DNA from: Microbacterium sp.
GTDB taxonomy: Bacteria > Actinomycetota > Actinomycetes > Actinomycetales > Microbacteriaceae
Reading direction: 5' to 3'
NCBI GenBank assembly: GCA_003248845.1
Contig: QFPD01000160.1
Coordinates: 1 to 9,705, forward strand
DNA: 9,705 nt
Both the position numbers and the translations under genes were made by a program. The notes beneath the pieces were generated by a model that was not told the origin of the DNA, searched no databases, and saw nothing but the letters and a program-made list of their open reading frames with translations. Shown piece after piece: positions 1-6,909 of the stretch. Within the stretch, counting starts at the first letter, position 1. The number at the start of each line of letters is the position of its first letter.

Positions 1-423
1 GAGCGCAGCGGATGCCACGGCGACCCCCACCGAGACACCGACCCAGGCGGCCCCCACTCCCCACGGCCCGCTCGCGCCCGCGATGGCGACGAGGGAAGCG
101 GCCGCGAGCACCGTCCCGCCGAGCACCCACGGCCGGCGTCGTCCGAACGCTCCGCGGCTCCGGTCACTCATCCCGCCCGCAAGCGGACCGGCGATGACTC
201 CGGCGAGGCCGCCCACTGCGAGGACGAGCCCCGACGAGACGACGCCCGAGATCCACCCGTCGGCATCGTCGGGTGTGTTCAGCTGCAGCGGGATGAGCAG
301 CTGGAGCGGCGTGAGCTGCGCCGTCCAGATCGCGAGCCAGGCGAGGGTGAAGAGCGCGAACCACCGTCCGCCGGCGCGACGCGAGACGGTGTCGACGTGG
401 CGGGTGCGGGACGATGCGGACAC
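1..423 (-). CDS. MFS transporter, N-terminal part (runs off left edge)
   Basis: Reading the minus strand from 423 to 1 gives 141 residues with no stop. It is a membrane protein: a basic N-terminal tail (about 1-20), then hydrophobic stretches at about 22-46, 57-80, 100-116 and 121-140, consistent with TM1-TM4 of a 12-TM carrier. The loop between the second and third helices (about 79-99) reads GPLAGGMSD then GRRRPW. This is the major facilitator superfamily motif A (G-x3-D-R ... G-R-R). The family moves small solutes across the plasma membrane by uniport or ion-coupled transport; the substrate cannot be told from this half. I chose the GTG start at 423 because AAGGAG sits six bases upstream. 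An in-frame ATG at 438 would add five residues but has no good ribosome site. The gene is divergent from rpsT. Confidence 0.85.
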   Translation of the reverse strand, partial: MSASSRTRHVDTVSRRAGGRWFALFTLAWLAIWTAQLTPLQLLIPLQLNTPDDADGWISGVVSSGLVLAVGGLAGVIAGPLAGGMSDRSRGAFGRRRPWVLGGTVLAAASLVAIAGASGPWGVGAAWVGVSVGVAVASAAL

Positions 424-429
424 GGGCGA

Positions 430-435
430 CTCCTT
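430..435 (-). promoter_or_regulatory. Shine-Dalgarno deciding the MFS transporter start
   Basis: On the minus strand AAGGAG lies at 435-430, with the six-base spacer TCGCCC before GTG at 423-421. This near-ideal site overlaps the codons that would follow an upstream in-frame ATG (438). It therefore favours the GTG over the ATG. Confidence 0.6.
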
Positions 436-493
436 CATCGGCGACCGGCACAGCCGGTGATCCGATCATGCCGCACCCGGTGGCCGCGGGCGA

Positions 494-524
494 TTCGAAG
501 CCGCGGCGACACACCTGGTAGACT
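494..524 (+). promoter_or_regulatory. Candidate rpsT promoter (weak -35/-10)
   Basis: TAGACT at 519-524 matches the sigma-70-type -10 consensus at four of six positions. A poor -35 (TTCGAA, 494-499) lies 19 bases upstream. Transcription would begin near 531, giving a leader of about 100 nt before rpsT. Actinobacterial promoters are often this degenerate, so this is a guess from position and motif only. Confidence 0.3.
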
Positions 525-537
525 CGGTGATTGGCTT

Positions 538-572
538 GCGCACGGGTCCCACCTCGTGCGCCGCCGGAGGCG
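538..572 (+). promoter_or_regulatory. Tandem hairpins in the rpsT 5' leader
   Basis: GCGCACG (538-544) is perfectly complementary to CGTGCGC (555-561). Inside it, GGT/ACC (545-547 with 551-553) can extend the stem. A second small hairpin, CGCC-GGA-GGCG, follows at 562-572. Both lie between the likely promoter and the rpsT start. S20 synthesis is autogenously controlled at translation in Escherichia coli, so a regulatory leader is plausible here, but no known S20-leader motif is claimed. Confidence 0.35.
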
Positions 573-629
573 CCCCTCTACCGCCACCCCGGCACATCCA
601 TCGAAAACCGAACGAAAGAGCCGTCGAAC

Positions 630-890
630 GTGGCGAACATCAAGTCGCAGATCAAGCGCAACAAGACCAACGAGAAGGCGCGCGAGCGCAACAAGGCCGT
701 CAAGAGCGAGCTGAAGACCGAGGTGCGCCGCACCCGCGAGGCGATCGCCGCAGGCGACAAGGCCGCTGCCGAGAAGGCGCTCGCCAAGGCATCCAAGAAG
801 CTCGACAAGGCCGTGAGCAAGGGCGTCATCCACGAGAACCAGGCCGCGAACCGCAAGTCGTCGATCGCGAAGCAGGTCGCCGCCCTCTGA
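630..890 (+). CDS. rpsT: 30S ribosomal protein S20
   Basis: The 86-residue product is the usual length for bacterial S20. It starts [20 protein letters not shown] after the initiator and continues as a lysine/arginine/alanine-rich helical protein ([15 protein letters not shown], then [16 protein letters not shown]) ending in the conserved [20 protein letters not shown]20 binds 16S rRNA and helps assemble the body of the 30S subunit. The start is GTG at 630, chosen because the family begins with (M)ANIKSQ. An upstream ATG at 531 is in frame, but its extra 33 residues are proline/arginine-rich and unlike any S20. AAAGAG at 615-620 is a modest ribosome site nine bases upstream. The gene is monocistronic, with a structured leader and a strong terminator directly after it. 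Confidence 0.97.
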   Translation: MANIKSQIKRNKTNEKARERNKAVKSELKTEVRRTREAIAAGDKAAAEKALAKASKKLDKAVSKGVIHENQAANRKSSIAKQVAAL

Positions 891-891
891 G

Positions 892-954
892 TCGCTCACG
901 CACACGAAAGAGCCCGTTCCCCGAGGGGACGGGCTCTTTCGTGTGCGTGAGCGA
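892..954. terminator. Bidirectional rho-independent-type terminator (30-pair stem)
   Basis: Arms 892-921 and 925-954 pair over 30 positions with a three-base loop (922-924). There is one G-U wobble (918 with 928) and no other mismatch. The core AAAGAGCCCGT ... ACGGGCTCTTT gives a GC-rich stem followed by a T-run on either strand. It begins two bases after the rpsT stop and ends 18 bases before the ctaB stop, exactly between the convergent genes. Confidence 0.92.
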
Positions 955-972
955 ACCCCGACTCGCGCGGAC

Positions 973-1896
973 TCAGAACGGGAGCAGCGGGTCGATCGCG
1001 ATCGCGACGAACAGCAGCGTCAGATACGTGATCGATGCGTGGAAGACGCGCATGGGCTTGATCTGCTCACCGCGGGCCGCACGGTGGTAGAGCACGTGCG
1101 CCTCGAACACGAACCACCCGCCGAACACCAGTGCAGAGACGGTGTACACGAGCCCCATGCCGGCGACCGGCGTCAACAGCAGCGAGCACGCGACGGTGGC
1201 CCACGCGTACAGGATCACCTGCAGGCCGACCTGCACTCCGTCGCGCGTCGCGCCGAGCATCGGCACGTCCGCCTCCTGGTAGTCACCCTTGTACTTCATC
1301 GACAGCGGCCAGTAGTGCGGCGGCGTCCAGAGGAAGACGAGGACGAAGAGGATGAACGGCGGCCAGGCGAGCGACCCCGTGACGGCGCTCCACCCGATCA
1401 GCACGGGGAAGCAGCCCGCGATCCCGCCCCACACGATGTTCTGCTCCGTGCGGCGCTTGAGGATCATGGTGTAGATCACGACATAGAAGAAGATCGCTGC
1501 GACGCTGAGGACTGCTGCGAGCCAGTTGGTCGTCACGAGCAGCCAGACCGTGGATGCCACCGCGAGGGTCCACGCGAAGACGAGGCCCGCGCGCGGCGAG
1601 ATCTCACCGGTCACGAGGGGGCGGTTCTCCGTGCGATGCATGTGCGCGTCGATGTCGCGATCGAGGTACATGTTGAAGGCGGCCGCCGAGGCGGCACTCA
1701 TGGCGCCGCCGATCGTGGTCGCGAGGACGAGCCAGAGGTTCGGCATCCCGCCCTGTGCGAGGATCATGACGGGAACGGTCGTCACGAGCAGAAGCTCGAG
1801 AACACGCGGCTTCGTCAGGGTGACATACGCGCGGACGGTGCTGCCGACGGAGCGTCGACCCAGTTCCGGCTCGAGTGTCGCGCTCGCCTGCGCCAT
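973..1896 (-). CDS. ctaB: Protoheme IX farnesyltransferase (heme O synthase)
   Basis: This 307-residue integral membrane protein has the UbiA/CtaB prenyltransferase fold. It transfers a farnesyl group from farnesyl diphosphate to the vinyl group of protoheme IX. The resulting heme O is the precursor of heme A for aa3-type cytochrome oxidase. The first Asp-rich motif, NMYLDRDID, is at 75-83. The second conserved loop is at about 191-214, with [16 protein letters not shown] followed by ADVPML. Around seven to nine hydrophobic segments separate these loops, with the N-terminal KPRVLELLL helix start typical of the family. Start ATG 1896 is supported by GGAGGG (1905-1910 on the minus strand) eight bases upstream. 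It is divergent from the pentose-phosphate operon, as in mycobacteria and corynebacteria. No ctaA is in the window. Confidence 0.96.
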   Translation of the reverse strand: MAQASATLEPELGRRSVGSTVRAYVTLTKPRVLELLLVTTVPVMILAQGGMPNLWLVLATTIGGAMSAASAAAFNMYLDRDIDAHMHRTENRPLVTGEISPRAGLVFAWTLAVASTVWLLVTTNWLAAVLSVAAIFFYVVIYTMILKRRTEQNIVWGGIAGCFPVLIGWSAVTGSLAWPPFILFVLVFLWTPPHYWPLSMKYKGDYQEADVPMLGATRDGVQVGLQVILYAWATVACSLLLTPVAGMGLVYTVSALVFGGWFVFEAHVLYHRAARGEQIKPMRVFHASITYLTLLFVAIAIDPLLPF

Positions 1897-2163
1897 GTGT
1901 CTATCCCTCCGCTGACTGCCGTGTCCAGTCTAGGACAGGGCGCTTTGCGCAGATGCTGTCTTGTGTTCATTTGGTTGTACCGCGTACAGTATGTTGAAGC
2001 GATGGCTTCAGCGGCAGCCATGACGCGCAGTTGCGTCACATGGCCGCGGCGGTACGCGCAGTCGGTAAGCTGAAACCACAAGCGCCGCCGAGCGCCGGAC
2101 ACACAGCGGCGCCGCCGCCCGATCCCCTCGGCCGCACTCCCCTCACTCTCGAAAGGGCGGTCC
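1897..2163. promoter_or_regulatory. Divergent ctaB/tkt control region with inverted repeats
   Basis: This 267-base region must hold promoters for both ctaB and the tkt operon. On the plus strand, TTGTGT (1961-1966) and TACAGT (1985-1990) form a weak promoter with an 18-base spacer. On the minus strand, TAGACT (1932-1927) is a possible ctaB -10. Inverted repeats seen: TGTAC-CGC-GTACA (1976-1988), which overlaps the plus-strand -10; TGAAGC-GATG-GCTTCA (1995-2010); GCCATGACGC paired with GCGTCA-ca-TGGC (2017-2044, two-base bulge); and GCGCCGC/GCGGCGC (2082-2088 with 2106-2112). The last three would lie in a long tkt leader if transcription starts near 1997. No regulator is assigned. Confidence 0.45.
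1961..1990 (+). promoter_or_regulatory. Candidate promoter of the tkt operon
   Basis: TTGTGT and TACAGT are separated by 18 bases, matching consensus at three and four of six positions. The -10 is embedded in the 13-base inverted repeat at 1976-1988, a layout expected if a dimeric regulator competes with RNA polymerase. The alternative is that the true promoter lies elsewhere in the gap. Confidence 0.25.
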
Positions 2164-4272
2164 GTGTCGGAACTGCGTTGGGATGAAATCGATCGGCGTG
2201 CGGTGGACACCGCCCGAGTGCTCGCGGCGGACGCCGTCGAGAAGGTGGGCAACGGCCATCCGGGAACGGCGATGAGTCTTGCTCCCGCGGCGTACCTCCT
2301 CTACCAGCGGGTCCTGCGCCACGACCCGGCGGACACGCACTGGCTGGGACGCGACCGGTTCATCCTCTCGGCGGGTCACTCGTCGCTCACACAGTACGTG
2401 CAGTTGTATCTGGGCGGGTTCGGTCTGGAGCTGAAGGACCTCGAGGAGCTCCGCACGTGGGGGTCGCTGACGCCGGGGCACCCGGAGTACGGTCACACGA
2501 AGGGCGTGGAGATCACGACGGGGCCTCTCGGTCAGGGCCTCGCCTCCGCGGTCGGGTTCGCGTACGCGGCACGATACGAGCGAGGCCTGTTCGACCCCTC
2601 CGCTGCCGCGGGCACCTCGCCGTTCGACCACTTCGTGTACGTGATCGCCGGCGATGGCGACCTGCAGGAGGGCGTGACATCGGAGGCCTCCAGCCTCGCG
2701 GGTCACCAGGAGCTCGGCAACCTGATCGCGATCTACGATTCCAACCAGATCTCGATCGAAGACGACACGAACGTCGCCTTCACGGAAGACGTCGCGAAGC
2801 GATACGAGGCCTACGGCTGGCAGATCCAGGTCGTGGATTGGAAGAAGACCGGCGAGTACGTCGAGGACGTCGCCGAGCTGTACGCGGCGATCGAGGCCGC
2901 GCAGGGCGAGACGTCCAAGCCGTCGCTGATCATCCTGAAGACGATCATCGGCTACCCGTCGCCGGGCAAACAGAACTCCGGCAAGATCCACGGGTCCGCG
3001 CTGGGAGCGGACGAGCTCGCCGCGACGAAGAAGGTCCTCGGCTTCGACCCCGAGCAGCACTTCGCCGTCGACGACGCCGTCATCGCGCACACCCGCGAAC
3101 TCGGTGACCGGGCCGCCGAGGCACGCAAGGCGTGGCAGGCGGACTTCGACGCGTGGGCTTCCGCGAACCCCGAACGCAAGGCGCTGCTCGACCGACTCGA
3201 GGCGGGCAAACTGCCCGATGACCTCACGGCGCCGACGTTCGAGGCGGGCAAGGACGTCTCCACACGCGCCGCGTCGGGCACCGTCATCAACGCGCTCGCC
3301 GCGCAGCTCCCCGAGCTCTGGGGCGGATCGGCGGACCTCGCCGAGTCGAACCTCACGACGATCAAGGATGCCAAGTCGTTCATCCCGGCAGAGTGGTCGA
3401 CCCACGAGTGGTCGGGCGATCCGTACGGGCGCGTGCTGCACTTCGGGATCCGCGAGCACGCGATGGGCGCGATCGTCAACGGCATCAAGCTGCACGGGCC
3501 GACGCGCCCGTTCGGCGGCACGTTCCTGATCTTCAGCGACTACATGCGTCCCCCGGTGCGCCTCGCCGCACTCATGGACATCCCGTCCGTGTTCGTCTGG
3601 ACGCACGACTCCGTCGCGCTCGGCGAGGACGGGCCCACCCACCAGCCGATCGAGCAGCTGTCCACGCTGCGCCTGATCCCGAACTTCACGGTCGTGCGCC
3701 CCGCAGATGCGAACGAGACCGCCGCGGCGTGGCTCGAGATCGTCCGCCGCACCACGGGAGGCCCCACCGGCATCGCCCTCACGCGGCAGAACATCCCCGT
3801 GTTCCCGCGCGGCGAGCAGGGCTTCGCGACCACGGACGGCGTCGCGAAGGGCGCGTACGTGCTCATCGACGCCGACAACGGCGCCCCGGACGTGATCCTC
3901 GTCGCCACGGGCTCCGAGGTTCAGCTCGCCGTTCAGGCGCGCGAAACGCTCGCCGGGGACGGCATCCAGGCCCGCGTCGTGTCAGCACCGTCGCTCGAGT
4001 GGTTCGCCGAGCAGACGCCGGAGTACCGCGAGTCGGTCCTCCCGGCGGCCATCAAGGCCCGCGTCTCCGTCGAGGCGGGCTCCACCCCGCTGTGGCGGAG
4101 CATCGTCGGCGACACCGGCCGCACCATCGGCATCGACCACTTCGGCGCGTCCGCCGACTACAAGACCCTGTTCGAGAAGTTCGGCATCACCGCCGATGCG
4201 GTCGTGGAAGCGGCCGCATCGACTCCGGCAACCTCGCCGACCTCATCAAGACGCGCGACGTGTCCGGCGTGA
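2164..4272 (+). CDS. tkt: Transketolase with an aberrant out-of-frame C-terminal tail
   Basis: Transketolase moves two-carbon ketol units between sugar phosphates in the cytosolic non-oxidative pentose-phosphate pathway, using thiamine diphosphate and Mg2+. The 702-residue frame has all expected parts. These are the N-terminal [17 protein letters not shown] motif (here [16 protein letters not shown], about 24-38), GHSSLTQY (71-78), ITTGPLGQG (117-125), the cofactor motif starting GDGDLQEG (163) and ending near N194, IREHAMGAI with its catalytic glutamate, and the transketolase signature GEDGPTHQP. Start GTG 2164 has AAAGGG six bases upstream. Residues 1 to about 684 (to DAVVEAA) follow the family. 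The last 17 (STPATS...ATCPA) are transaldolase DNA read in the wrong frame, because the native stop is missing. Activity is probably kept, since only the extreme C-terminus is altered. It is the first gene of the operon. Confidence 0.93.
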   Translation: MSELRWDEIDRRAVDTARVLAADAVEKVGNGHPGTAMSLAPAAYLLYQRVLRHDPADTHWLGRDRFILSAGHSSLTQYVQLYLGGFGLELKDLEELRTWGSLTPGHPEYGHTKGVEITTGPLGQGLASAVGFAYAARYERGLFDPSAAAGTSPFDHFVYVIAGDGDLQEGVTSEASSLAGHQELGNLIAIYDSNQISIEDDTNVAFTEDVAKRYEAYGWQIQVVDWKKTGEYVEDVAELYAAIEAAQGETSKPSLIILKTIIGYPSPGKQNSGKIHGSALGADELAATKKVLGFDPEQHFAVDDAVIAHTRELGDRAAEARKAWQADFDAWASANPERKALLDRLEAGKLPDDLTAPTFEAGKDVSTRAASGTVINALAAQLPELWGGSADLAESNLTTIKDAKSFIPAEWSTHEWSGDPYGRVLHFGIREHAMGAIVNGIKLHGPTRPFGGTFLIFSDYMRPPVRLAALMDIPSVFVWTHDSVALGEDGPTHQPIEQLSTLRLIPNFTVVRPADANETAAAWLEIVRRTTGGPTGIALTRQNIPVFPRGEQGFATTDGVAKGAYVLIDADNGAPDVILVATGSEVQLAVQARETLAGDGIQARVVSAPSLEWFAEQTPEYRESVLPAAIKARVSVEAGSTPLWRSIVGDTGRTIGIDHFGASADYKTLFEKFGITADAVVEAAASTPATSPTSSRRATCPA

Positions 4273-5270
4273 CGACGAATCCGTCGATCTTCCAGGCCGC
4301 GATCGGCAACAAGGACGACGATTCGTACGACGCCCCCCTGGCCGCGCTCGCGGCCCGGGGTGTCTCGGCCGACGAGGCGATCTTCGAGATCACCACGACC
4401 GATGTCGCGGATGCCGCGGACATCTTCCGTCCCGTGTTCGAAGCGACCGGTGGCGTCGACGGCCGCGTATCGATCGAGGTCTCCCCCGACCTCGCGCATG
4501 ACACGGCCGCGACGACCGCCGAGGCGCAGCAGCTGTGGGCCAAGGTCGACCGCCCGAACGCGCTCATCAAGATCCCCGCGACGAAGGCGGGCCTGCCCGC
4601 GATCACCGCGACTCTCGCCGCCGGCATCTCGGTCAACGTGACCCTGATCTTCTCGCTCGAGCGCTACGGCGAGGTCATCGACGCCTACCTCGCCGGACTC
4701 GAGCAGGCCCGCGCGAACGGTCACGACCTCCGCGGCATCCACTCCGTCGCCTCCTTCTTCGTCTCCCGCGTGGACACCGAGGTCGACAAGCGCCTCACGC
4801 AGATCGGCACCGACGCTGCGCTCGCGCTGAAGTCGAAGGCGGGACTCGCCAACGCGCGCCTGGCATACGAGCTGTTCGAGAAGCGCTTCGCCGAGCCGCG
4901 CGCGCAGGAGCTCGTCGCCGCCGGCGGCAACGTGCAGCGCCCGCTGTGGGCCTCCACCGGCGTCAAGGACCCGGCTCTGCCCGACACGCTCTACGTGACC
5001 GAACTCGTGGCGCCCGGCACCGTCAACACGATGCCCGAGAAGACCCTCGAGGCCACGTACGACCACGGCGTGGTGACCGGCGACACCATCACCGGCGCCT
5101 ACGCCGACGCTCATCGCGTCTTCGACGAGCTCACCGCTGCCGGCATCGACATCGCCGATGTCACGCAGCTGCTCGAGGACGAGGGTGTCGAAAAGTTCAT
5201 CGCGTCCTGGCAGGACCTCAAAGCGACGGTTTCCGCGGCGCTCGCCGCCGCGCCGGAGAACGCCCGGTGA
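4218..5270 (+). CDS. tal: Transaldolase, 5'-truncated (possible pseudogene or assembly break)
   Basis: From 4218 the frame reads [14 protein letters not shown], then 350 residues in all of an otherwise perfect actinobacterial transaldolase. The enzyme transfers dihydroxyacetone units between sedoheptulose-7-phosphate and glyceraldehyde-3-phosphate through a lysine Schiff base. Counting from 4218, signature 1 GVTTNPSIF is at 17-25, the catalytic-type glutamate in VSIEVS is at 87, and the Schiff-base lysine in [10 protein letters not shown] is at 118. Family members have about 25-30 more N-terminal residues (including WLDDLSR, which carries the catalytic aspartate of strand 1). Those, the start codon and the ribosome site are absent. 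The only near in-frame starts are GTG 4260 and GTG 4269, the latter overlapping the tkt stop as GTGA. Neither has a good Shine-Dalgarno. The stop TGA 5268-5270 overlaps the pgi start. Confidence 0.85.
   Translation: MDSGNLADLIKTRDVSGVTTNPSIFQAAIGNKDDDSYDAPLAALAARGVSADEAIFEITTTDVADAADIFRPVFEATGGVDGRVSIEVSPDLAHDTAATTAEAQQLWAKVDRPNALIKIPATKAGLPAITATLAAGISVNVTLIFSLERYGEVIDAYLAGLEQARANGHDLRGIHSVASFFVSRVDTEVDKRLTQIGTDAALALKSKAGLANARLAYELFEKRFAEPRAQELVAAGGNVQRPLWASTGVKDPALPDTLYVTELVAPGTVNTMPEKTLEATYDHGVVTGDTITGAYADAHRVFDELTAAGIDIADVTQLLEDEGVEKFIASWQDLKATVSAALAAAPENAR
5255..5270 (+). promoter_or_regulatory. tal-pgi stop/start overlap (GTGA) with Shine-Dalgarno
   Basis: GGAG (5255-5258) inside the end of tal serves the pgi GTG at 5267, whose last two bases form the tal TGA stop. 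Such overlaps usually mean translational coupling, so reduced tal translation could lower Pgi. Confidence 0.6.
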
Positions 5271-6895
5271 GTTTCGAGATCCACGTCTCCGGACGTGTCA
5301 AGCACGTCGTCGACGCGACGCTGCCCGCTCTCGTCGACGCGCTGGTCGCGAGCGGGATCACCGCAGGTGATCCCGACCTCTGGGGTCCGGATGCCGCAGA
5401 GGAGGCCGCGCGCCGCCTGGGGTGGGTGAACGCGGTCACCGTCTCCCGGCCGCTGGTGCCCGAGATCGAAGCGCTGCGCGCGGAGCTCGTCGGCCGCGGA
5501 ATCACGCGCGTCGTCCTCGCCGGGATGGGCGGTTCGTCGCTCGCCCCCGAGGTGATCGCGGCGACCGCCGGAGTCCCACTGGTCGTCCTCGACTCGACTG
5601 CTCCAGGGCAGGTCCTCGCCGCGATCGACGGTGACAGTGCGGCCGGCGGCCTCGCCGAGACCGTCCTCGTCGTCTCCTCGAAGTCCGGGTCGACGGTCGA
5701 GACGGACTCCGCACGACGCGCGTTCGAGGCTGCGTGGCGCGACCTCGGTATCGACCCCGCAGAACGCATCGTGGTCGTGACGGACCCGGGTTCGCCGCTC
5801 GACACATCAGCGCGTGAGGCCGGCTACCGCGTCTTCAACGCCGACCCGACCGTCGGCGGGAGGTATTCCGCCCTGACCGCCTTCGGGCTCGTACCGTCGG
5901 GCCTCGCCGGCGTCGACATCTCCGAGCTCCTCGACGAGGCGGAGGCGACACTGCTCGAGGTCGCGATCGACGACCCGCGCAACCCCGCGCTCGTCCTCGC
6001 CGCCGCCATCGCCGGCAACGCCACGGGCATCCCCCGTCGTGACAAGCTCGGGCTCGTGCCGGACGGCACGCACATCGTGGGTCTGCCCGACTGGATCGAG
6101 CAGCTCGTCGCGGAGTCCACCGGCAAGAAGGGCACCGGCATCCTCCCGGTCGTCCTCCTGCCGGTGTCCCCGGAAGTCGAGCAGACCCCGGCGGACCTGC
6201 AGATCCTGCGCCTCGTGGACGACGCGGTGCACTTCCAGATCATCGAACAGCACCCCGACGAGATCCTCATCAGCGGTTCGCTCGGTGCGCAGTTCGTGGT
6301 GTGGGAGTACGCGACGGCCATCGCAGGTCGCCTGCTGGGCATCGACCCGTTCGATCAGCCCGACGTCGAGTCCGCGAAGGAAGCTACCCGAGGGCTCCTC
6401 GACGCGCGCCCCGAGACCGGAGCTCCGGCGTTCGTCGAGGGCGACGTCGAGGTGCGCGTGTCGGATGCCGCTCTGGCCGCCTCCGGCACCCTGGCGGGCG
6501 TTCTCAACGCGCTCTGGGCTCGCCTCGGCGCAAGCGGATACGTCGCGATCCAGGCCTACGTCGATCGCACCGCCGTGCCGCAGCTCGCGGGACTTCGGGA
6601 GCTCGTCGCCGCCGATAGCGGGCGACCCACCACCTTCGGGTGGGGTCCGCGGTTCCTGCATTCAACCGGCCAGTACCACAAGGGCGGGCCGGCCGACGGC
6701 GTGTATCTGCAGATCCTCGGTTCGGGCGAAGTCGATCTCGAAATCCCGGGTCGCCCGTTCACCTTCGGTCAACTGATCGCCGCACAGGCTGCCGGCGACG
6801 CGTCCGTTCTGATCGCACACGAGCGTCCCGTCGTGACGCTGACCCTCACCGACCCGCAGACAGATGTGTTGGCGCTGTTCGAAGCAGCGCAGTAG
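5267..6895 (+). CDS. pgi: Glucose-6-phosphate isomerase (type related to Tal-Pgi fusions)
   Basis: This 542-residue enzyme interconverts glucose-6-phosphate and fructose-6-phosphate, joining the pentose-phosphate products to glycolysis. The double SIS-domain fold is marked by [10 protein letters not shown] (86-95), [14 protein letters not shown] (135-148), the isomerase signature [15 protein letters not shown] (194-208) and ESTGKKGTG (283-291). These are followed by [11 protein letters not shown] (361-371) and [13 protein letters not shown] (463-475). The order of the last two motifs, and the wording FLHSTGQ, match the Pgi half of bifunctional transaldolase/Pgi proteins rather than classical Pgi. 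Start GTG 5267 overlaps the tal stop (GTGA), with GGAG at 5255-5258 eight bases upstream. The longer open frame reaching back to 4535 is a shadow inside tal. Confidence 0.95.
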   Translation: MSFEIHVSGRVKHVVDATLPALVDALVASGITAGDPDLWGPDAAEEAARRLGWVNAVTVSRPLVPEIEALRAELVGRGITRVVLAGMGGSSLAPEVIAATAGVPLVVLDSTAPGQVLAAIDGDSAAGGLAETVLVVSSKSGSTVETDSARRAFEAAWRDLGIDPAERIVVVTDPGSPLDTSAREAGYRVFNADPTVGGRYSALTAFGLVPSGLAGVDISELLDEAEATLLEVAIDDPRNPALVLAAAIAGNATGIPRRDKLGLVPDGTHIVGLPDWIEQLVAESTGKKGTGILPVVLLPVSPEVEQTPADLQILRLVDDAVHFQIIEQHPDEILISGSLGAQFVVWEYATAIAGRLLGIDPFDQPDVESAKEATRGLLDARPETGAPAFVEGDVEVRVSDAALAASGTLAGVLNALWARLGASGYVAIQAYVDRTAVPQLAGLRELVAADSGRPTTFGWGPRFLHSTGQYHKGGPADGVYLQILGSGEVDLEIPGRPFTFGQLIAAQAAGDASVLIAHERPVVTLTLTDPQTDVLALFEAAQ

Positions 6896-6909
6896 GAGAG
6901 TCTTTTCCG

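Noticed and set aside
511..570. Possible tRNA-like or small RNA gene between the transporter and rpsT
   Set aside because: The hairpins do not form a cloverleaf and there is no T-loop or CCA end. An rpsT leader explains them better.
943..2073. Plus-strand frame of about 376 codons across ctaB
   Set aside because: Low-complexity R/D/E/H-rich translation. The opposite strand encodes an unmistakable CtaB with its own ribosome site.
2143..3642. Long minus-strand open frame (about 499 codons) opposite tkt
   Set aside because: Arginine/valine-rich sequence with no recognisable domain. It mirrors the high-GC codon pattern of tkt, which has clear family motifs on the other strand.
4210..4217. NotI recognition octamer exactly at the tkt-tal break, suggesting a cloning scar
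   Set aside because: The same octamer, in a shared 12-base stretch, also occurs at 98-105 inside the transporter gene. GC-rich octamers are common in such a genome, so it does not show engineering.
4219..4269. The 17-residue Tkt tail as a genuine new C-terminal domain
   Set aside because: The same DNA in the neighbouring frame encodes conserved transaldolase residues ([16 protein letters not shown]), so the tail is a by-product of the break.
4535..5266. Upstream extension of the pgi frame, giving a 786-residue protein
   Set aside because: The extension is arginine/histidine-rich nonsense over tal. Pgi homology starts at 5267, with a good ribosome site there.
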